A stretch of DNA of 64,000 nt from Oceanobacillus sp. HTM 045 (GCA_009733745.1 WNWL01000001.1:930001-994000), one strand, 5' to 3'; shown: positions 25,930 through 34,882, numbered from the stretch's first letter. The notes: generated by a model not told the origin, from the sequence alone. Numbers and translations are program-made.

Positions 25930-27639
25930 GTGCTGACCCTCGGCCGCCGGATCGGCGCGGCCACCGATGCGGCAACCGCATGGGCGGGCGAAAGCTGGCC
26001 ACGGCGGCTGGTCCTTGTCCTCGCCGTCGCGCTGGTCGCGCTCCTGCCCGGCATCTCCGGCCTGCCCGTCACCGACCGTGACGAGGCCCGCTTCGCGCAG
26101 GCCACCAAGCAGATGCTGGAGACGGGCGACCTGATCGACATCCGCCTCCAGGACGAGCCGCGCTGGAAAAAGCCCGCGGGCATCTACTGGCTGCAGGCCG
26201 GGTCGGCGACGATGCTCGGCGACGGCGCCGAGTCCGACATCTGGGCTTTCCGCGTCCCCTCCTTCCTCGCGATCGTGCTGGCGGCATTCCTCACCGGCTG
26301 GGCCGCGCGCCCGATCGCGGGGCCGCAACCGGCGGCGCTGGCCGGGTTGATGACCGCCGTGATCCTGCTGGTCGCGGTCGAGGCGAACATCGCCAAAACC
26401 GACGCGACGCTGATGGCCTGCGCGGTCGCGGTGATGGGCGCTCTCGTGCGACTGCTCCCCTTCGACAATCCCGACACGCGCCGCGATGCACTGATCTTCT
26501 GGGGCGCGCTCGGGGTCTCGATCCTGATCAAGGGACCCATCGTCCCGGCCATCGCCGCCCTGGCGATCATCTGGTATGGCTTTGCCCGGAAATGGCCGAG
26601 CTGGCGGCGGTTCCACCTGCATATCGGGCTGCCGCTGCTCCTGCTGATCATTGCGCCCTGGCTCATCGCGATTGCCATCGTCTCCGGCGGTGCGTTCTTC
26701 ACGGAGTCGGTGGGCGAGGACATGCTCGGCAAGGTCGCTGCCGGGCAAGAGGCGCACGGCGCGCCGCCGGGCTACTACCTGCTTGCCACCCTCGGCACAT
26801 TCTGGCCCTGGGCCGCGTTCCTGCCGATGGTCCTCCCCTGGGCATGGCGCACCCGGCGGGCGACGCTCCTGCGTGTCCTCGCGGGGTGGGTGGTGCCCTT
26901 CTGGCTGGTGCTGGAAATCGTGCCGACCAAACTGCCGCACTACGTCCTGCCGCTGTATCCCGCGCTGGCAGTGGTGATCGCCGCATGGGTACTCGGCCCC
27001 GCGCGCCAGACGGTGTGGCCGGGATGGCAAAGGCGGCTCTCGGCCGTCCTGCTCGCGTTGCCGGTTGTAGTCGGCTTTGTCGGCGCCATCGGCCTGCCGC
27101 TCTATGTCGAGGGCGAATTCGTCTGGCCCGCCGCCGTACTCGCCGTGGTCGGTGCCGCCTTCGGCGCGATTGCCGTGCGCATGGCGCTGGTCGGAAACCC
27201 GATGGCCCAGATCGGCGCGAGCATCGGCGCGGCGGCGTGCCTCTACCCTGCCCTTCTGGCCTTCGCGCTCCCGTCCCTCGATACGGCGTTCCTGAGCCCC
27301 CGCCTCGCCGCCGAGACCGCGAAGTGGCGCAGCTGCGCCTCCGGCCCGGCGGAAACGGTGGGCTATCGCGAGCCGAGTTTCGTCTTCCTCACCGAGACAG
27401 GCCTCGGAATGCCGACGCCGGAGGAGGCGGCGGCGCATCTCCGCGACGACACCGGCACCATGGTCTGGATCGAGGAACGCTTCCGCCCCGCGCTCGACGC
27501 TCACCTGACCGACGGCCCCGACCTCGTCACCCGCTCGGACGTCACCGGCTTCAACTACAATCGCGGCAAGATGACCCGCATCCTGCTCCTGACCCGCGAC
27601 GACGCGCGCTGGGAGCCCTGCATCGCCGCAAGAGACTGA
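25930..27639 (+). CDS. Glycosyltransferase family 39 (ArnT-like), integral membrane
   Basis: The 569-residue protein has about 12 membrane helices and starts at a GTG. The first periplasmic loop holds the GT-C acidic motif (VTDRDEARFAQATKQM) and EPRWKKPAGIYWLQ, as in ArnT/PMT-type enzymes that take sugars from polyprenyl phosphate. PTKLPHYVLPLYPALA is also characteristic. ArnT adds aminoarabinose to lipid A; the sugar here is unknown. The following GT2 and LABN genes complete a lipid A or glycolipid modification unit. Confidence 0.9.
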   Translation: MLTLGRRIGAATDAATAWAGESWPRRLVLVLAVALVALLPGISGLPVTDRDEARFAQATKQMLETGDLIDIRLQDEPRWKKPAGIYWLQAGSATMLGDGAESDIWAFRVPSFLAIVLAAFLTGWAARPIAGPQPAALAGLMTAVILLVAVEANIAKTDATLMACAVAVMGALVRLLPFDNPDTRRDALIFWGALGVSILIKGPIVPAIAALAIIWYGFARKWPSWRRFHLHIGLPLLLLIIAPWLIAIAIVSGGAFFTESVGEDMLGKVAAGQEAHGAPPGYYLLATLGTFWPWAAFLPMVLPWAWRTRRATLLRVLAGWVVPFWLVLEIVPTKLPHYVLPLYPALAVVIAAWVLGPARQTVWPGWQRRLSAVLLALPVVVGFVGAIGLPLYVEGEFVWPAAVLAVVGAAFGAIAVRMALVGNPMAQIGASIGAAACLYPALLAFALPSLDTAFLSPRLAAETAKWRSCASGPAETVGYREPSFVFLTETGLGMPTPEEAAAHLRDDTGTMVWIEERFRPALDAHLTDGPDLVTRSDVTGFNYNRGKMTRILLLTRDDARWEPCIAARD

Positions 27640-27669
27640 CACCTCCCGGCCGGCGGACGGATTGGCGGA

Positions 27670-27697
27670 TGGACAGCCGCCGGGGGCCGGATATATA
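27670..27697 (+). promoter_or_regulatory. Possible internal promoter before the GT2 gene
   Basis: TGGACA (27670-27675), a 16-bp spacer and TATATA (27692-27697) lie in the 84-bp gap between the GT39 and GT2 genes. Confidence 0.35.
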
Positions 27698-27723
27698 CCC
27701 CCGCCCGAGAGAACAGGCAGGCC

Positions 27724-28476
27724 ATGACAGCATCCCCCCGTTTCACCGTCGTCGCACCCATGCTGAACGAGGCGGAGAACGTCGCCCGCATGGCGCGCGA
27801 GATCGCCGAGGCCTGCGACCCGATAGGCCCGTTCGAGGCGATCTTCGTCAATGACGGCTCCACCGACGGCACGGCGGATGCGATCGCCGCGATGCGCGTG
27901 GACTTTCCCTGGCTGCGCGAACTCCGTCACGCAAAGCCCTCCGGCCAGTCGGCAGCGGTGCGCTCCGGCGTGATGGCCGCCAGCGCACCGGTGGTCTGCA
28001 CCATCGACGGCGACGGCCAGAACCCGCCCTCGGAGATCCCCAAGCTGGTGGCGGCGCTGATCGCCGAGGACGCCGACCCGAGGCTCGGCCTCGTCGCCGG
28101 CCAGCGTATCGCGCGGCAGGACACGATCTCCAAGAAGTTCGCCTCGCGCCTCGCCAACCGCCTGCGCCGCTGGCTGCTGAAGGACGACACCCGCGACACC
28201 GGCTGCGGGCTGAAGGCCTTCCGCCGCGCTGCGTTCCTGGAGCTTCCGTTCTTCGACCACATCCACCGTTACCTCCCCGCGCTCTTTCGCCGGGAAGGCT
28301 GGGAGATCATGCTTGTCGACGTGAGCCACCGGGGACGGGAAGCCGGCAACTCCAAGTACACGAATTTCGGCAGGGCGCTGGTGGGGCTGCGCGACCTGCT
28401 GGGCGTCGCGTGGCTCTGCAAGCGGCGCAAGCTGGCCGAGGTGGTCCACACCGACGCGCCGGAGGGCGGTGCGTGA
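27724..28476 (+). CDS. Glycosyltransferase family 2 (polyprenyl-phosphate sugar transferase)
   Basis: The 250-residue protein begins with the GT-A opening FTVVAPMLNEAENV, then FVNDGSTDGTADAI and the metal-binding CTIDGDGQNPP; TGCGLKAFRRAAF and RGREAGNSKYTNFGRAL are typical of dolichol-phosphate mannosyltransferase/ArnC-like enzymes. It has no long membrane anchor. It would charge undecaprenyl phosphate with the sugar later used by the GT39 enzyme. Its stop overlaps the GTG of the LABN gene by 4 nt. Confidence 0.92.
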   Translation: MTASPRFTVVAPMLNEAENVARMAREIAEACDPIGPFEAIFVNDGSTDGTADAIAAMRVDFPWLRELRHAKPSGQSAAVRSGVMAASAPVVCTIDGDGQNPPSEIPKLVAALIAEDADPRLGLVAGQRIARQDTISKKFASRLANRLRRWLLKDDTRDTGCGLKAFRRAAFLELPFFDHIHRYLPALFRREGWEIMLVDVSHRGREAGNSKYTNFGRALVGLRDLLGVAWLCKRRKLAEVVHTDAPEGGA

Positions 28477-28796
28477 ACTGGCTGATGTCCGCGCTCGGGG
28501 CGGAGACGACGAGCGAACTGGTCTGGGTTCTCGTCGGCCTCGGCGGGCAGGTCATGTTCATGATGCGGTTCCTGATCCAGTGGATCGTGTCGGAGAAGGC
28601 CAAGAAGTCGACCATCCCGGTTTCCTTCTGGTGGTTCTCCATCGCTGGCGCGGCGATCCTTCTGGCTTACGCGATCTACCGGGCGGACCCGGTCTTCATC
28701 CTCGGCCAGTCGCTCGGCTTCTTCATCTACGCCCGGAACCTGTGGCTGATACGGACCGAACGCCGCGGCGTGGCGCCGGGCGGGGACGGCATCTGA
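28473..28796 (+). CDS. Lipid A biosynthesis N-terminal (LABN) domain membrane protein
   Basis: The 107-residue protein has three membrane helices and the LABN pattern GGQVMFMMRFLIQWIVSE, STIPVSFWWFSIAGA and SLGFFIYARNLWL. It starts at a GTG that overlaps the GT2 stop (GTGA). Proteins of this kind occur next to GT2/GT39 pairs and are thought to act in lipid A or glycolipid flipping or modification; the exact role is unproven. Confidence 0.9.
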   Translation: MNWLMSALGAETTSELVWVLVGLGGQVMFMMRFLIQWIVSEKAKKSTIPVSFWWFSIAGAAILLAYAIYRADPVFILGQSLGFFIYARNLWLIRTERRGVAPGGDGI

Positions 28797-28867
28797 ACCT
28801 GATCAAGGCGCGCGCAGCCGGCAGCCCTATAGTGGGGTGATCCTGCGAACCCTGATCGAGCCGTCCG

Positions 28868-29368
28868 ATGGCCGTTGCACGCCATATCCTGTCCTCCCTC
28901 GCGCTGCTCGTCGCCCTCTTGCTGGGCCTTCCCGGAGGGGTCGCGGCAGAGGACCCCGGCGTCGGCGCTCCCGCCGCGCGGGCCAGCACGCCGGTCGTTC
29001 ACGTCTTCTGGCAGGAAGGGTGCCCGCATTGCGCCAATGCGCGGGAGGCCCTCGCCACGATGCAGCAGACCGCTGGAGGCCTTGTGCTCGACCCGATCGA
29101 GGTCGGAACCGGCGGGGCGGATGACCGCCTTTTCCTCAATTTGATCCAGTTGCTGGAAATCGACCGCGCCGGCGTACCCCTTGTCTTCATCGGGAGGCAC
29201 CATGTCGTCGGGTTCTCCGCGGCGCATACTCCGGACCAGTACCGCACGCTGATCGGCGGATGCGCGGAAGCCCCCTGCCCCGACCTCGTCGCCGGGATGC
29301 GGCACCTGCTGGCTGTCGTGGAGGGACGGATCGTCACGGACATGACAGCGCCTCCCCTGCTGGCCTGA
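28868..29368 (+). CDS. Exported thioredoxin-fold protein with CPHC motif
   Basis: The 166-residue protein has a signal peptide (ending GVAAE). The segment VVHVFWQEGCPHCANAREAL holds a CPHC active site (Cys 52 and 55), followed by the cis-Pro strand AGVPLVFIG and a second cysteine pair CAEAPC late in the protein. It resembles glutaredoxin/thioredoxin-like domains found in periplasmic redox proteins. It may reduce or shuffle disulfides; the partner is unknown. It is 71 nt after the LABN gene and convergent with ddaH (13 nt). Confidence 0.75.
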   Translation: MAVARHILSSLALLVALLLGLPGGVAAEDPGVGAPAARASTPVVHVFWQEGCPHCANAREALATMQQTAGGLVLDPIEVGTGGADDRLFLNLIQLLEIDRAGVPLVFIGRHHVVGFSAAHTPDQYRTLIGGCAEAPCPDLVAGMRHLLAVVEGRIVTDMTAPPLLA

Positions 29369-29381
29369 CGGCCGGCGGCGA

Positions 29382-30176
29382 TCACGCGGGCGGCGTGAAC
29401 CGCAGCGAGAGGCAGGACATGCCACCGTCCAGCTTCGCGGCCTCGGCATTGCCGATCTCAACCGTCGCGTACCCGGCCGCGTCCAGCGCCTCGCGGGTGC
29501 GGGGGAAACCCGCGGCCATGATCACCACGTTGTTGAACCGTATCGCGTTCGCAGCCGCCTCCTCGCCCTCGGCGGTGTGGATCACGCGGTACCCGTCGAA
29601 ACAGCCCGACGCGGCGAGGCGTTCCGTGGCGAGGATCGTCTCGGCATCCAGCAACGAGCAGTCGGTCTTGAAGTGGAGCACGCCGGCGGGAACGGTGACC
29701 TCGCGCAGGCGATACCCCCAGTCGGCAACGATGCCCGCGAGTTCGGCGATACCGTCCGCATCGGTTCGCGCCGAGCGCCCAACGAGGATCTCGCGCTCCG
29801 TCGTCAGGATGTCGCCGCCCTCGATGAAGCCCGGGCCGGCAACCCTGCGGACCTCGCCGTAGATCCGTTCGAGGACCGGCGTCATCCCTTCCGTCTCGCC
29901 CAGCCGGGACGGCGCGCCGGGGCGCATGATGATCGCGCCCTCGGGCAGGCAGAGCGCCGTATCCTCCACGAAGACGGCGTCCGGGAACCCGTCGAGGGGG
30001 TCCAGTTCGACGACTTCGGCACCCGTCGCCCGGAGCGCGGCGACATAGGCCGCGTGGTGTCCGAGGAACCTGTCGAGATCGGGCGCGCCGGTATCGACAG
30101 CGCGCAGACCCGAAACAACGTCGGGGCCGGGACGGCGGGTCACCGCGTGGGTGAAGCGGAAGGAGCGTTCGGTCAT
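29382..30176 (-). CDS. ddaH: Dimethylarginine dimethylaminohydrolase / amidinotransferase family
   Basis: The 264-residue enzyme of the guanidino-group-modifying superfamily has substrate-loop residues DAVFVEDTALCL, the central PGFIEGGDIL, the catalytic His in VLHFKTDCSLLD and the nucleophilic Cys in GGMSCLSLRF (about residue 255). DDAH hydrolyses asymmetric methylarginine to citrulline and dimethylamine; a related arginine-modifying activity is possible. It is divergent from the XRE regulator, 76 bp apart. Confidence 0.9.
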   Translation of the reverse strand: MTERSFRFTHAVTRRPGPDVVSGLRAVDTGAPDLDRFLGHHAAYVAALRATGAEVVELDPLDGFPDAVFVEDTALCLPEGAIIMRPGAPSRLGETEGMTPVLERIYGEVRRVAGPGFIEGGDILTTEREILVGRSARTDADGIAELAGIVADWGYRLREVTVPAGVLHFKTDCSLLDAETILATERLAASGCFDGYRVIHTAEGEEAAANAIRFNNVVIMAAGFPRTREALDAAGYATVEIGNAEAAKLDGGMSCLSLRFTPPA

Positions 30177-30217
30177 GCCGCCTCCTAGCGCCGGGCACCC
30201 TGCCCTGTCGAGCCTCC

Positions 30218-30252
30218 TTGTGATGGGCCAAAACGTGTACTATGTAGTACAC
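30218..30252 (+). promoter_or_regulatory. Promoter with overlapping palindrome; leaderless start of the XRE gene
   Basis: TTGTGA (30218-30223), a 17-bp spacer and TATGTA (30241-30246) place the transcription start at about 30253, the A of the ATG. The -10 lies inside the inverted repeat GTGTACTA-TG-TAGTACAC (30235-30252), perfect in both 8-bp arms, which ends at the base before the ATG. No ribosome site is present. The layout suggests autorepression by the XRE protein. Confidence 0.6.
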
Positions 30253-30606
30253 ATGTCTCGTTTCGGCGAAACCCTGAGGAAGCTCCGCGAGGAGAAGCGC
30301 GCGAAGGATCGCCGCTTCTCGCTGCGGCAGGTGGCGCAGCGGGTCGGCGTTGAACCGGCCTATCTCTCCAAGATCGAGCGCGGCGACGTGGCCCCGCCAT
30401 CGGAGGAGACCACCCGCAAGCTCGCGGCCGATCTCGGCGCCGACCCGGACGTGATGCTGGCGCTGGCGGGAAAGGTCTCCTCCGACCTGCAGGAGATCAT
30501 CCGGGCACGCCCGAAACTGTTCGCGGATCTCATCCGGCAACTCCGCGACGCGCCCGAACATGCCGTGCTCCGCCTCGTCCGCGAGGTGCGGGACGGCGAG
30601 TGGTAA
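30253..30606 (+). CDS. XRE-family helix-turn-helix regulator (probably leaderless)
   Basis: The 117-residue protein has an N-terminal HTH_3 domain (about residues 5-62: RFSLRQVAQRVGVEPAYLSK, IERGDVAPPSEETTRKLA) and a short helical C-terminus (DLQEIIRARPKLFADLIRQL) probably for dimer formation. The ATG at 30253 is chosen although a longer frame exists, because promoter and palindrome occupy the DNA just before it. The next gene starts 20 nt after the stop, so both form one unit. Likely target: its own promoter. Confidence 0.85.
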   Translation: MSRFGETLRKLREEKRAKDRRFSLRQVAQRVGVEPAYLSKIERGDVAPPSEETTRKLAADLGADPDVMLALAGKVSSDLQEIIRARPKLFADLIRQLRDAPEHAVLRLVREVRDGEW

Positions 30607-30626
30607 TCAGAGAAGGACATTTGCAG

Positions 30627-31670
30627 ATGATCACGCTTGAGAGAGACCGCATCACCTTCCGCTTCCCCGAGATCGACCCTGACGCCCACGCATCCGTCGC
30701 GATGATGCGCACGCTTCGCCTGCCCGATGACGGCAAGACATGGCCCCTGCCACCAGGTCTCGGCACCTTTCCCCTGCGCCATCTCGACGACTTCGCCTCC
30801 CGCCTTCCCGAGGCGTGGCGCAAGCGCGGCGGCCTGATCGCGCCGATGGCGCAGGCGGAGGCGATGTGGCTCAACTTCTCCTCGCGGGAGGGGCTGCCGG
30901 TAGCCTTGCGCATCTGCACCGGCAAGATCGACGCGGTGACCGGCGAGGCGTGGTCCCATGACCTGTCCGACGATCCGCAGAACTACGTCGTCCTGCCCAA
31001 CCAGCCCTGGCTCGACGGTTACAAGGTGGCGTCCGACGCGATCCGCCAGTTCGTCGCCATGCCACTTGGCGAAGGATATACCGCGGAGGAGCAGATCACC
31101 GGGGCGGCGGAGCATGGCGGGCTGCAGTTCCTTGCCTACCCGATGAAGAAGGAACGCTGGGAGGCGATCAAGCGCGAACGGGAGGAAGAACGGCGCAGGT
31201 CGATGGCCCGAATGGACTCCGCCCATTTCGAGGACGGCGTTGCGTATTCGATGGCAATGCCCTGCGCCGCGCCGGCGCGGGCGGCCGCTCCCATGGGGCT
31301 CTCCCCCGGCGGTCGGATGAAGCAGAAGATCTTCGCCGACCGCTACGGCATCGACGCCTGGGACACCTCGCGCCCGTCGAAACTGTTCGTCACGCTGCTG
31401 AACTCTCTCCAGTGGCGCGCGATCACGGGCGAGGATCCGCCGCCGTCGCCGGCCACGGCCGAGAGGTACACGCAGGCCGGATTGCCCTGGTACGACTACT
31501 ACGCGGGGGACGAGACCGCGCTCGCCACGACCGACACGCTTAAGGGCCTGAAATCGGTCAACGAGATCGCCGACGGGAAGGGCGAGTTGCGCCCCGCGGA
31601 GAGCGCGGGAACCCTCCCGCCGGCACCGCATCGGCCCGGCGCCCGCCCGGTGCGCGAATTCGGGGACTGA
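30627..31670 (+). CDS. Conserved protein of unknown function paired with the XRE regulator
   Basis: The 347-residue soluble protein has no signal peptide or membrane helix. Distinctive stretches: FRFPEIDPDAHASVAM, GYTAEEQITGAAEHGG, LQFLAYPMKKERWE, GGRMKQKIFADRYG and AGLPWYDYYAGD. I recall similar hypothetical proteins behind XRE genes in other bacteria, but know no function. A charged central segment (KREREEERRRSMAR, about residues 190-205) looks surface-exposed. The start has AGAAGGA upstream. It could be the effector whose level the XRE protein sets. Confidence 0.65.
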   Translation: MITLERDRITFRFPEIDPDAHASVAMMRTLRLPDDGKTWPLPPGLGTFPLRHLDDFASRLPEAWRKRGGLIAPMAQAEAMWLNFSSREGLPVALRICTGKIDAVTGEAWSHDLSDDPQNYVVLPNQPWLDGYKVASDAIRQFVAMPLGEGYTAEEQITGAAEHGGLQFLAYPMKKERWEAIKREREEERRRSMARMDSAHFEDGVAYSMAMPCAAPARAAAPMGLSPGGRMKQKIFADRYGIDAWDTSRPSKLFVTLLNSLQWRAITGEDPPPSPATAERYTQAGLPWYDYYAGDETALATTDTLKGLKSVNEIADGKGELRPAESAGTLPPAPHRPGARPVREFGD

Positions 31671-31816
31671 AGCGGCGAAACAGGGTCAGAAAAGCGGCAC
31701 TGCCGATTTGCATGGCACGCGAATTTGCGCTTAGCTGACCGGCACGTCCTGCCTTGCTGCGGCGGGACATCGTGACGACAGGGGAGCCGCAGGAAGCGGC
31801 GCATGAGGTACTCACA

Positions 31817-33412
31817 ATGAAGTCCATCGACGATCTCAAATCCGATCTGACGAAGGGAAAGATTTCCCGTCGTCGCTTCATGGAGGGCGCGGCCGCGCTC
31901 GGCGTCGCAACCGTTGCCGCCGAAGGCGTGATGAACAAGGCGCTGGCGCAGGCGCCGCAGAAGGGCGGCACCTATATCCAGGCGCTGACGGGCGGCGCGA
32001 CATCGGACGTGATGGACCCCGCCAAGATCCTCGACAGCTACATGATCAACGTGAGCTCGCAGCTCCGTAACAACCTCACCGAGGTGGCGCCGGACGGCAA
32101 CCTGCGTGCCGAGTTGGCCGAGAGCTGGGAAGCGAGCCCCGACGCCAAGACCTGGACCTTCGCGCTCCGCTCGGGCGTCGAGTTCCACAACGGCAAGTCG
32201 CTCGCCGCGGAAGACGTGGTCGCCTCCTTCCAGCACCACATGGGCGAGGACAACGCCTCGGCCGCATCGGGCCTGACCAAGCAGATCGTCGAGGTGAAGG
32301 CGGACGGCAACAACGTCGTCTTCACGCTCCAGGACGGCAACGCCGACTGGCCCTTTATCGTATCCGACTACCACCTGCCGATCTGCCCGGCGGTGGATGG
32401 GAAGCTGGACCCGGACAGCGCGGTCGGCACCGGCGGCTACAAGCTGGTGAACTTCGAGCCGGGCGTGAACACCGTCGTCGAGCGCAACCCGAACTACTGG
32501 AAGTCCGACGCGGCCTATTTCGACTCGATCGAGAACCTGTTCGTCGCCGACGCCACGGCCCGCACCTCGGGCGTGCTGACCGGCGAGCTGCATTCGATGT
32601 CGAACCTCGACCTCAAGACCGCCGGGCGCCTCGAGCAGAACCCGAACGTCGCCGTGCTCGCCACCTACGGCAACAAGCACGCGACGCTGCCGATGATGTG
32701 CACGGCCGACCCGTTCACCGACAACAACGTCCGCCTCGCGCTGAAATACGCGATCAAGCGTGACGAACTGGTCGAGAAGATCCTCAAGGGCTACGGCGAG
32801 GCCGGCAACGACCACCCGGTCGGCCCGGCGAACATCTACCGCGCCACGCCGGACGAGCTGCCGCAGCGCGAATACGACCCGGAGAAGGCGAAGTACTACC
32901 TCAAGCAGGCCGGCATGGACTCCCTCGCCGTGAACCTGCACCTCGCCGACAGCGCCTTCGAGGGCGCGGTCGACGCGGGCGTGCTCTACTCCGAGAGCGC
33001 CAAGGCCGCCGGCATCGACATCACCGTGGTGCGCGAGCCGGACGACGGCTACTGGTCCAATGTCTGGCTGGTGAAGCCGTGGTGCGCCTCCTACTGGGGC
33101 GGCCGCCCGACCGAGGACTGGGTGTTCTCCCAGATCTACTCCTCCGGTGCCGACTGGAACGAGAGCAAGTGGGAGAACGAGCGCTTCAACGAGCTGCTCA
33201 TCCAGGCCCGCGCCGAGCTCGACACCACCAAGCGGCGCGACATGTATGTCGAGATGCAGACCATCTGCAACGAGGACTGCGGTTCGGTCATCCCGATGTT
33301 CATGGCCTACACGCATGCCATCTCTTCGAAGATCGGCCTGCCCGAGACCATCGCGAACAACTGGGAGCTCGACGGCCACAAGAACGGCGAGCGCTGGTGG
33401 TTCGCCAGCTGA
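31817..33412 (+). CDS. ABC transporter substrate-binding protein, family 5 (peptide/opine type)
   Basis: This 531-residue periplasmic protein has a Tat signal (SRRRFMEGAAALG, ending KALAQ) and the SBP_bac_5 body: DGNLRAELAESWEASPDAKT, FHNGKSLAAEDVVASFQHH, GTGGYKLVNFEPG and LALKYAIKRDELVEKIL. It would deliver peptides or similar solutes to an inner-membrane permease. No permease or ATPase gene follows; the next gene after the terminator is a porin. The start at 31817 was chosen for the Tat signal. Confidence 0.92.
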   Translation: MKSIDDLKSDLTKGKISRRRFMEGAAALGVATVAAEGVMNKALAQAPQKGGTYIQALTGGATSDVMDPAKILDSYMINVSSQLRNNLTEVAPDGNLRAELAESWEASPDAKTWTFALRSGVEFHNGKSLAAEDVVASFQHHMGEDNASAASGLTKQIVEVKADGNNVVFTLQDGNADWPFIVSDYHLPICPAVDGKLDPDSAVGTGGYKLVNFEPGVNTVVERNPNYWKSDAAYFDSIENLFVADATARTSGVLTGELHSMSNLDLKTAGRLEQNPNVAVLATYGNKHATLPMMCTADPFTDNNVRLALKYAIKRDELVEKILKGYGEAGNDHPVGPANIYRATPDELPQREYDPEKAKYYLKQAGMDSLAVNLHLADSAFEGAVDAGVLYSESAKAAGIDITVVREPDDGYWSNVWLVKPWCASYWGGRPTEDWVFSQIYSSGADWNESKWENERFNELLIQARAELDTTKRRDMYVEMQTICNEDCGSVIPMFMAYTHAISSKIGLPETIANNWELDGHKNGERWWFAS

Positions 33413-33478
33413 TCGCCGGGCCTGCCCGACCGGCCCGGCCGGCCGCCTGACCGCAGCCGGGCCACACCAGAACGATAG

Positions 33479-33510
33479 CGCCGGGGCCTTCGGGTCCCGG
33501 CGTTTCTCGT
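33479..33510 (+). terminator. Terminator after the substrate-binding protein gene
   Basis: Stem CGCCGGG (33479-33485) and CCCGGCG (33496-33502) are followed by TTTCTCG. The hairpin has nearly the same sequence as the one behind the porin gene. Confidence 0.7.
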
Positions 33511-33740
33511 CTCCGGGGCGGTCACACCGCATCTCCAGGGCAGGTTCAAGGCAACTTGGTGCCGCCAGGGCACGGTAATGCGGCCCTCTTGCAACATGCA
33601 GGGCGCCTTTTTTCCCCAACGTCAACTGCACCCGTGCGACGAAGCCCGGATTCTGCTTTGCTGCGCATCAGGAACGGGGTGGGCATTCCCCAAGCGCAAC
33701 TGGCGCCGGGTTCGGCGCTATAGCTAGATTGAGGGTCAGA
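33511..33740. other. Upstream region of the porin gene
   Basis: About 230 bp without a gene. It holds a T6 run near 33608 and a TATAGC hexamer at 33719-33724, but no convincing -35 at the right distance. The porin promoter should lie here; I cannot place it with confidence. Confidence 0.3.
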
Positions 33741-34856
33741 ATGAAAAAGGTTCTCCTGAGCACCAGTGCCGTCGCGCTTGTCGGCGCCTTTGCGCCGCAG
33801 GCTTCGGCGGCCGAGTGGGAAATGCGCGTTGGCGGCTACATGGAACAGTATCTCGCCTTCGCGTCGGTTGACGGCCCGGCCGGCACCGACCTCGACGGCG
33901 TCGACTCCAAGCAGGACGCCGAGATCTTCTTCCTGCCGTCGATCACGCTCGACAACGGACTGAAGTTCGGTGCCAACATCCAGCTCGAGGGCAACACCTC
34001 TGGCGACCAGATCGACGAGAGCTACGCCTTCATCCAGGGTTCGTTCGGCGAGCTGCTGTTCGGTTCCGAGAACTCGGCTGGCTACAAGATGCACTACGCC
34101 GCGCCCGACGTGTCGATGGTGAACGTGAACTCCGGCTCGCTCGGCAACTTCGTGCCGTTCTCGGGCGCAGTGGGCGGCGTGAACGTGGGCGACGACGTGT
34201 TCCGGCGCACGCTGGGTTCGACCTATATCGAGAACCTCGGCGGCGGCAACAACGACGCGCACCGCTTCTCGTACTTCACCCCGCGCTTCGCCGGCTTCCA
34301 GCTCGGCGTGTCCTACGCCCGTGACGGCGCGCAGGACTCGGTCGCCCAGCTCGATTGCAACGCGATCACCTGCGACTTCTTCGACGTGGCCGTGAACTAC
34401 GTGAACTCGTTCGGCGACTTCAACATCGCCGCGTCGGCCCGCTGGGGCATCGCCTCGGGTCCGGCGGCGACCGACCCGGAGGTGATGGGCTTCGGTCTGA
34501 ACCTCGGCTACGGCGGCTTCACCATCGGCGGTTCGTTCGCCGAGCAGAACGAGGCCGGCGCCGACGACGGCATGGCCTGGGATGTGGGCATCAGCTACGA
34601 GACCGGCCCCTGGGGCTTCTCGTTCACCTACTTCCGCGGTGAGAACGTCGACGACGAGAACTTCGCGCTCGGTGCCGACGAGACCCTCGAGCAGTTCCTG
34701 GTCGCGGTTCGCTACTCGCTCGCCAAGGGCGTCGACCTGCACGCCTACGGCGCCTATGTCGACTTCGAGGAAGACCTCGGCGACGGCGGTGCGGGCACCC
34801 CGGGCAACGACATCGACGGCTTCGTCATCGGCACCGGCTTCAAGCTCTCGTTCTGA
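33741..34856 (+). CDS. General porin (gram-negative type)
   Basis: The 371-residue outer-membrane beta-barrel has a signal peptide MKKVLLSTSAVALVGAF cleaved after ASA. The mature start AEWEMRVGGYMEQYLAF and internal FGELLFGSENSAGYKMH match porins of Rhodobacter type. It closes with the C-terminal strand signature ending KLSF (terminal Phe), needed for assembly by the BAM complex. It forms a diffusion pore. An in-frame TTG 12 nt upstream is a less likely start. Skewed codon choice and strong terminator fit high expression. Confidence 0.93.
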   Translation: MKKVLLSTSAVALVGAFAPQASAAEWEMRVGGYMEQYLAFASVDGPAGTDLDGVDSKQDAEIFFLPSITLDNGLKFGANIQLEGNTSGDQIDESYAFIQGSFGELLFGSENSAGYKMHYAAPDVSMVNVNSGSLGNFVPFSGAVGGVNVGDDVFRRTLGSTYIENLGGGNNDAHRFSYFTPRFAGFQLGVSYARDGAQDSVAQLDCNAITCDFFDVAVNYVNSFGDFNIAASARWGIASGPAATDPEVMGFGLNLGYGGFTIGGSFAEQNEAGADDGMAWDVGISYETGPWGFSFTYFRGENVDDENFALGADETLEQFLVAVRYSLAKGVDLHAYGAYVDFEEDLGDGGAGTPGNDIDGFVIGTGFKLSF

Positions 34857-34882
34857 GCCCGAGCCACTGCCGGAAAGATCAG

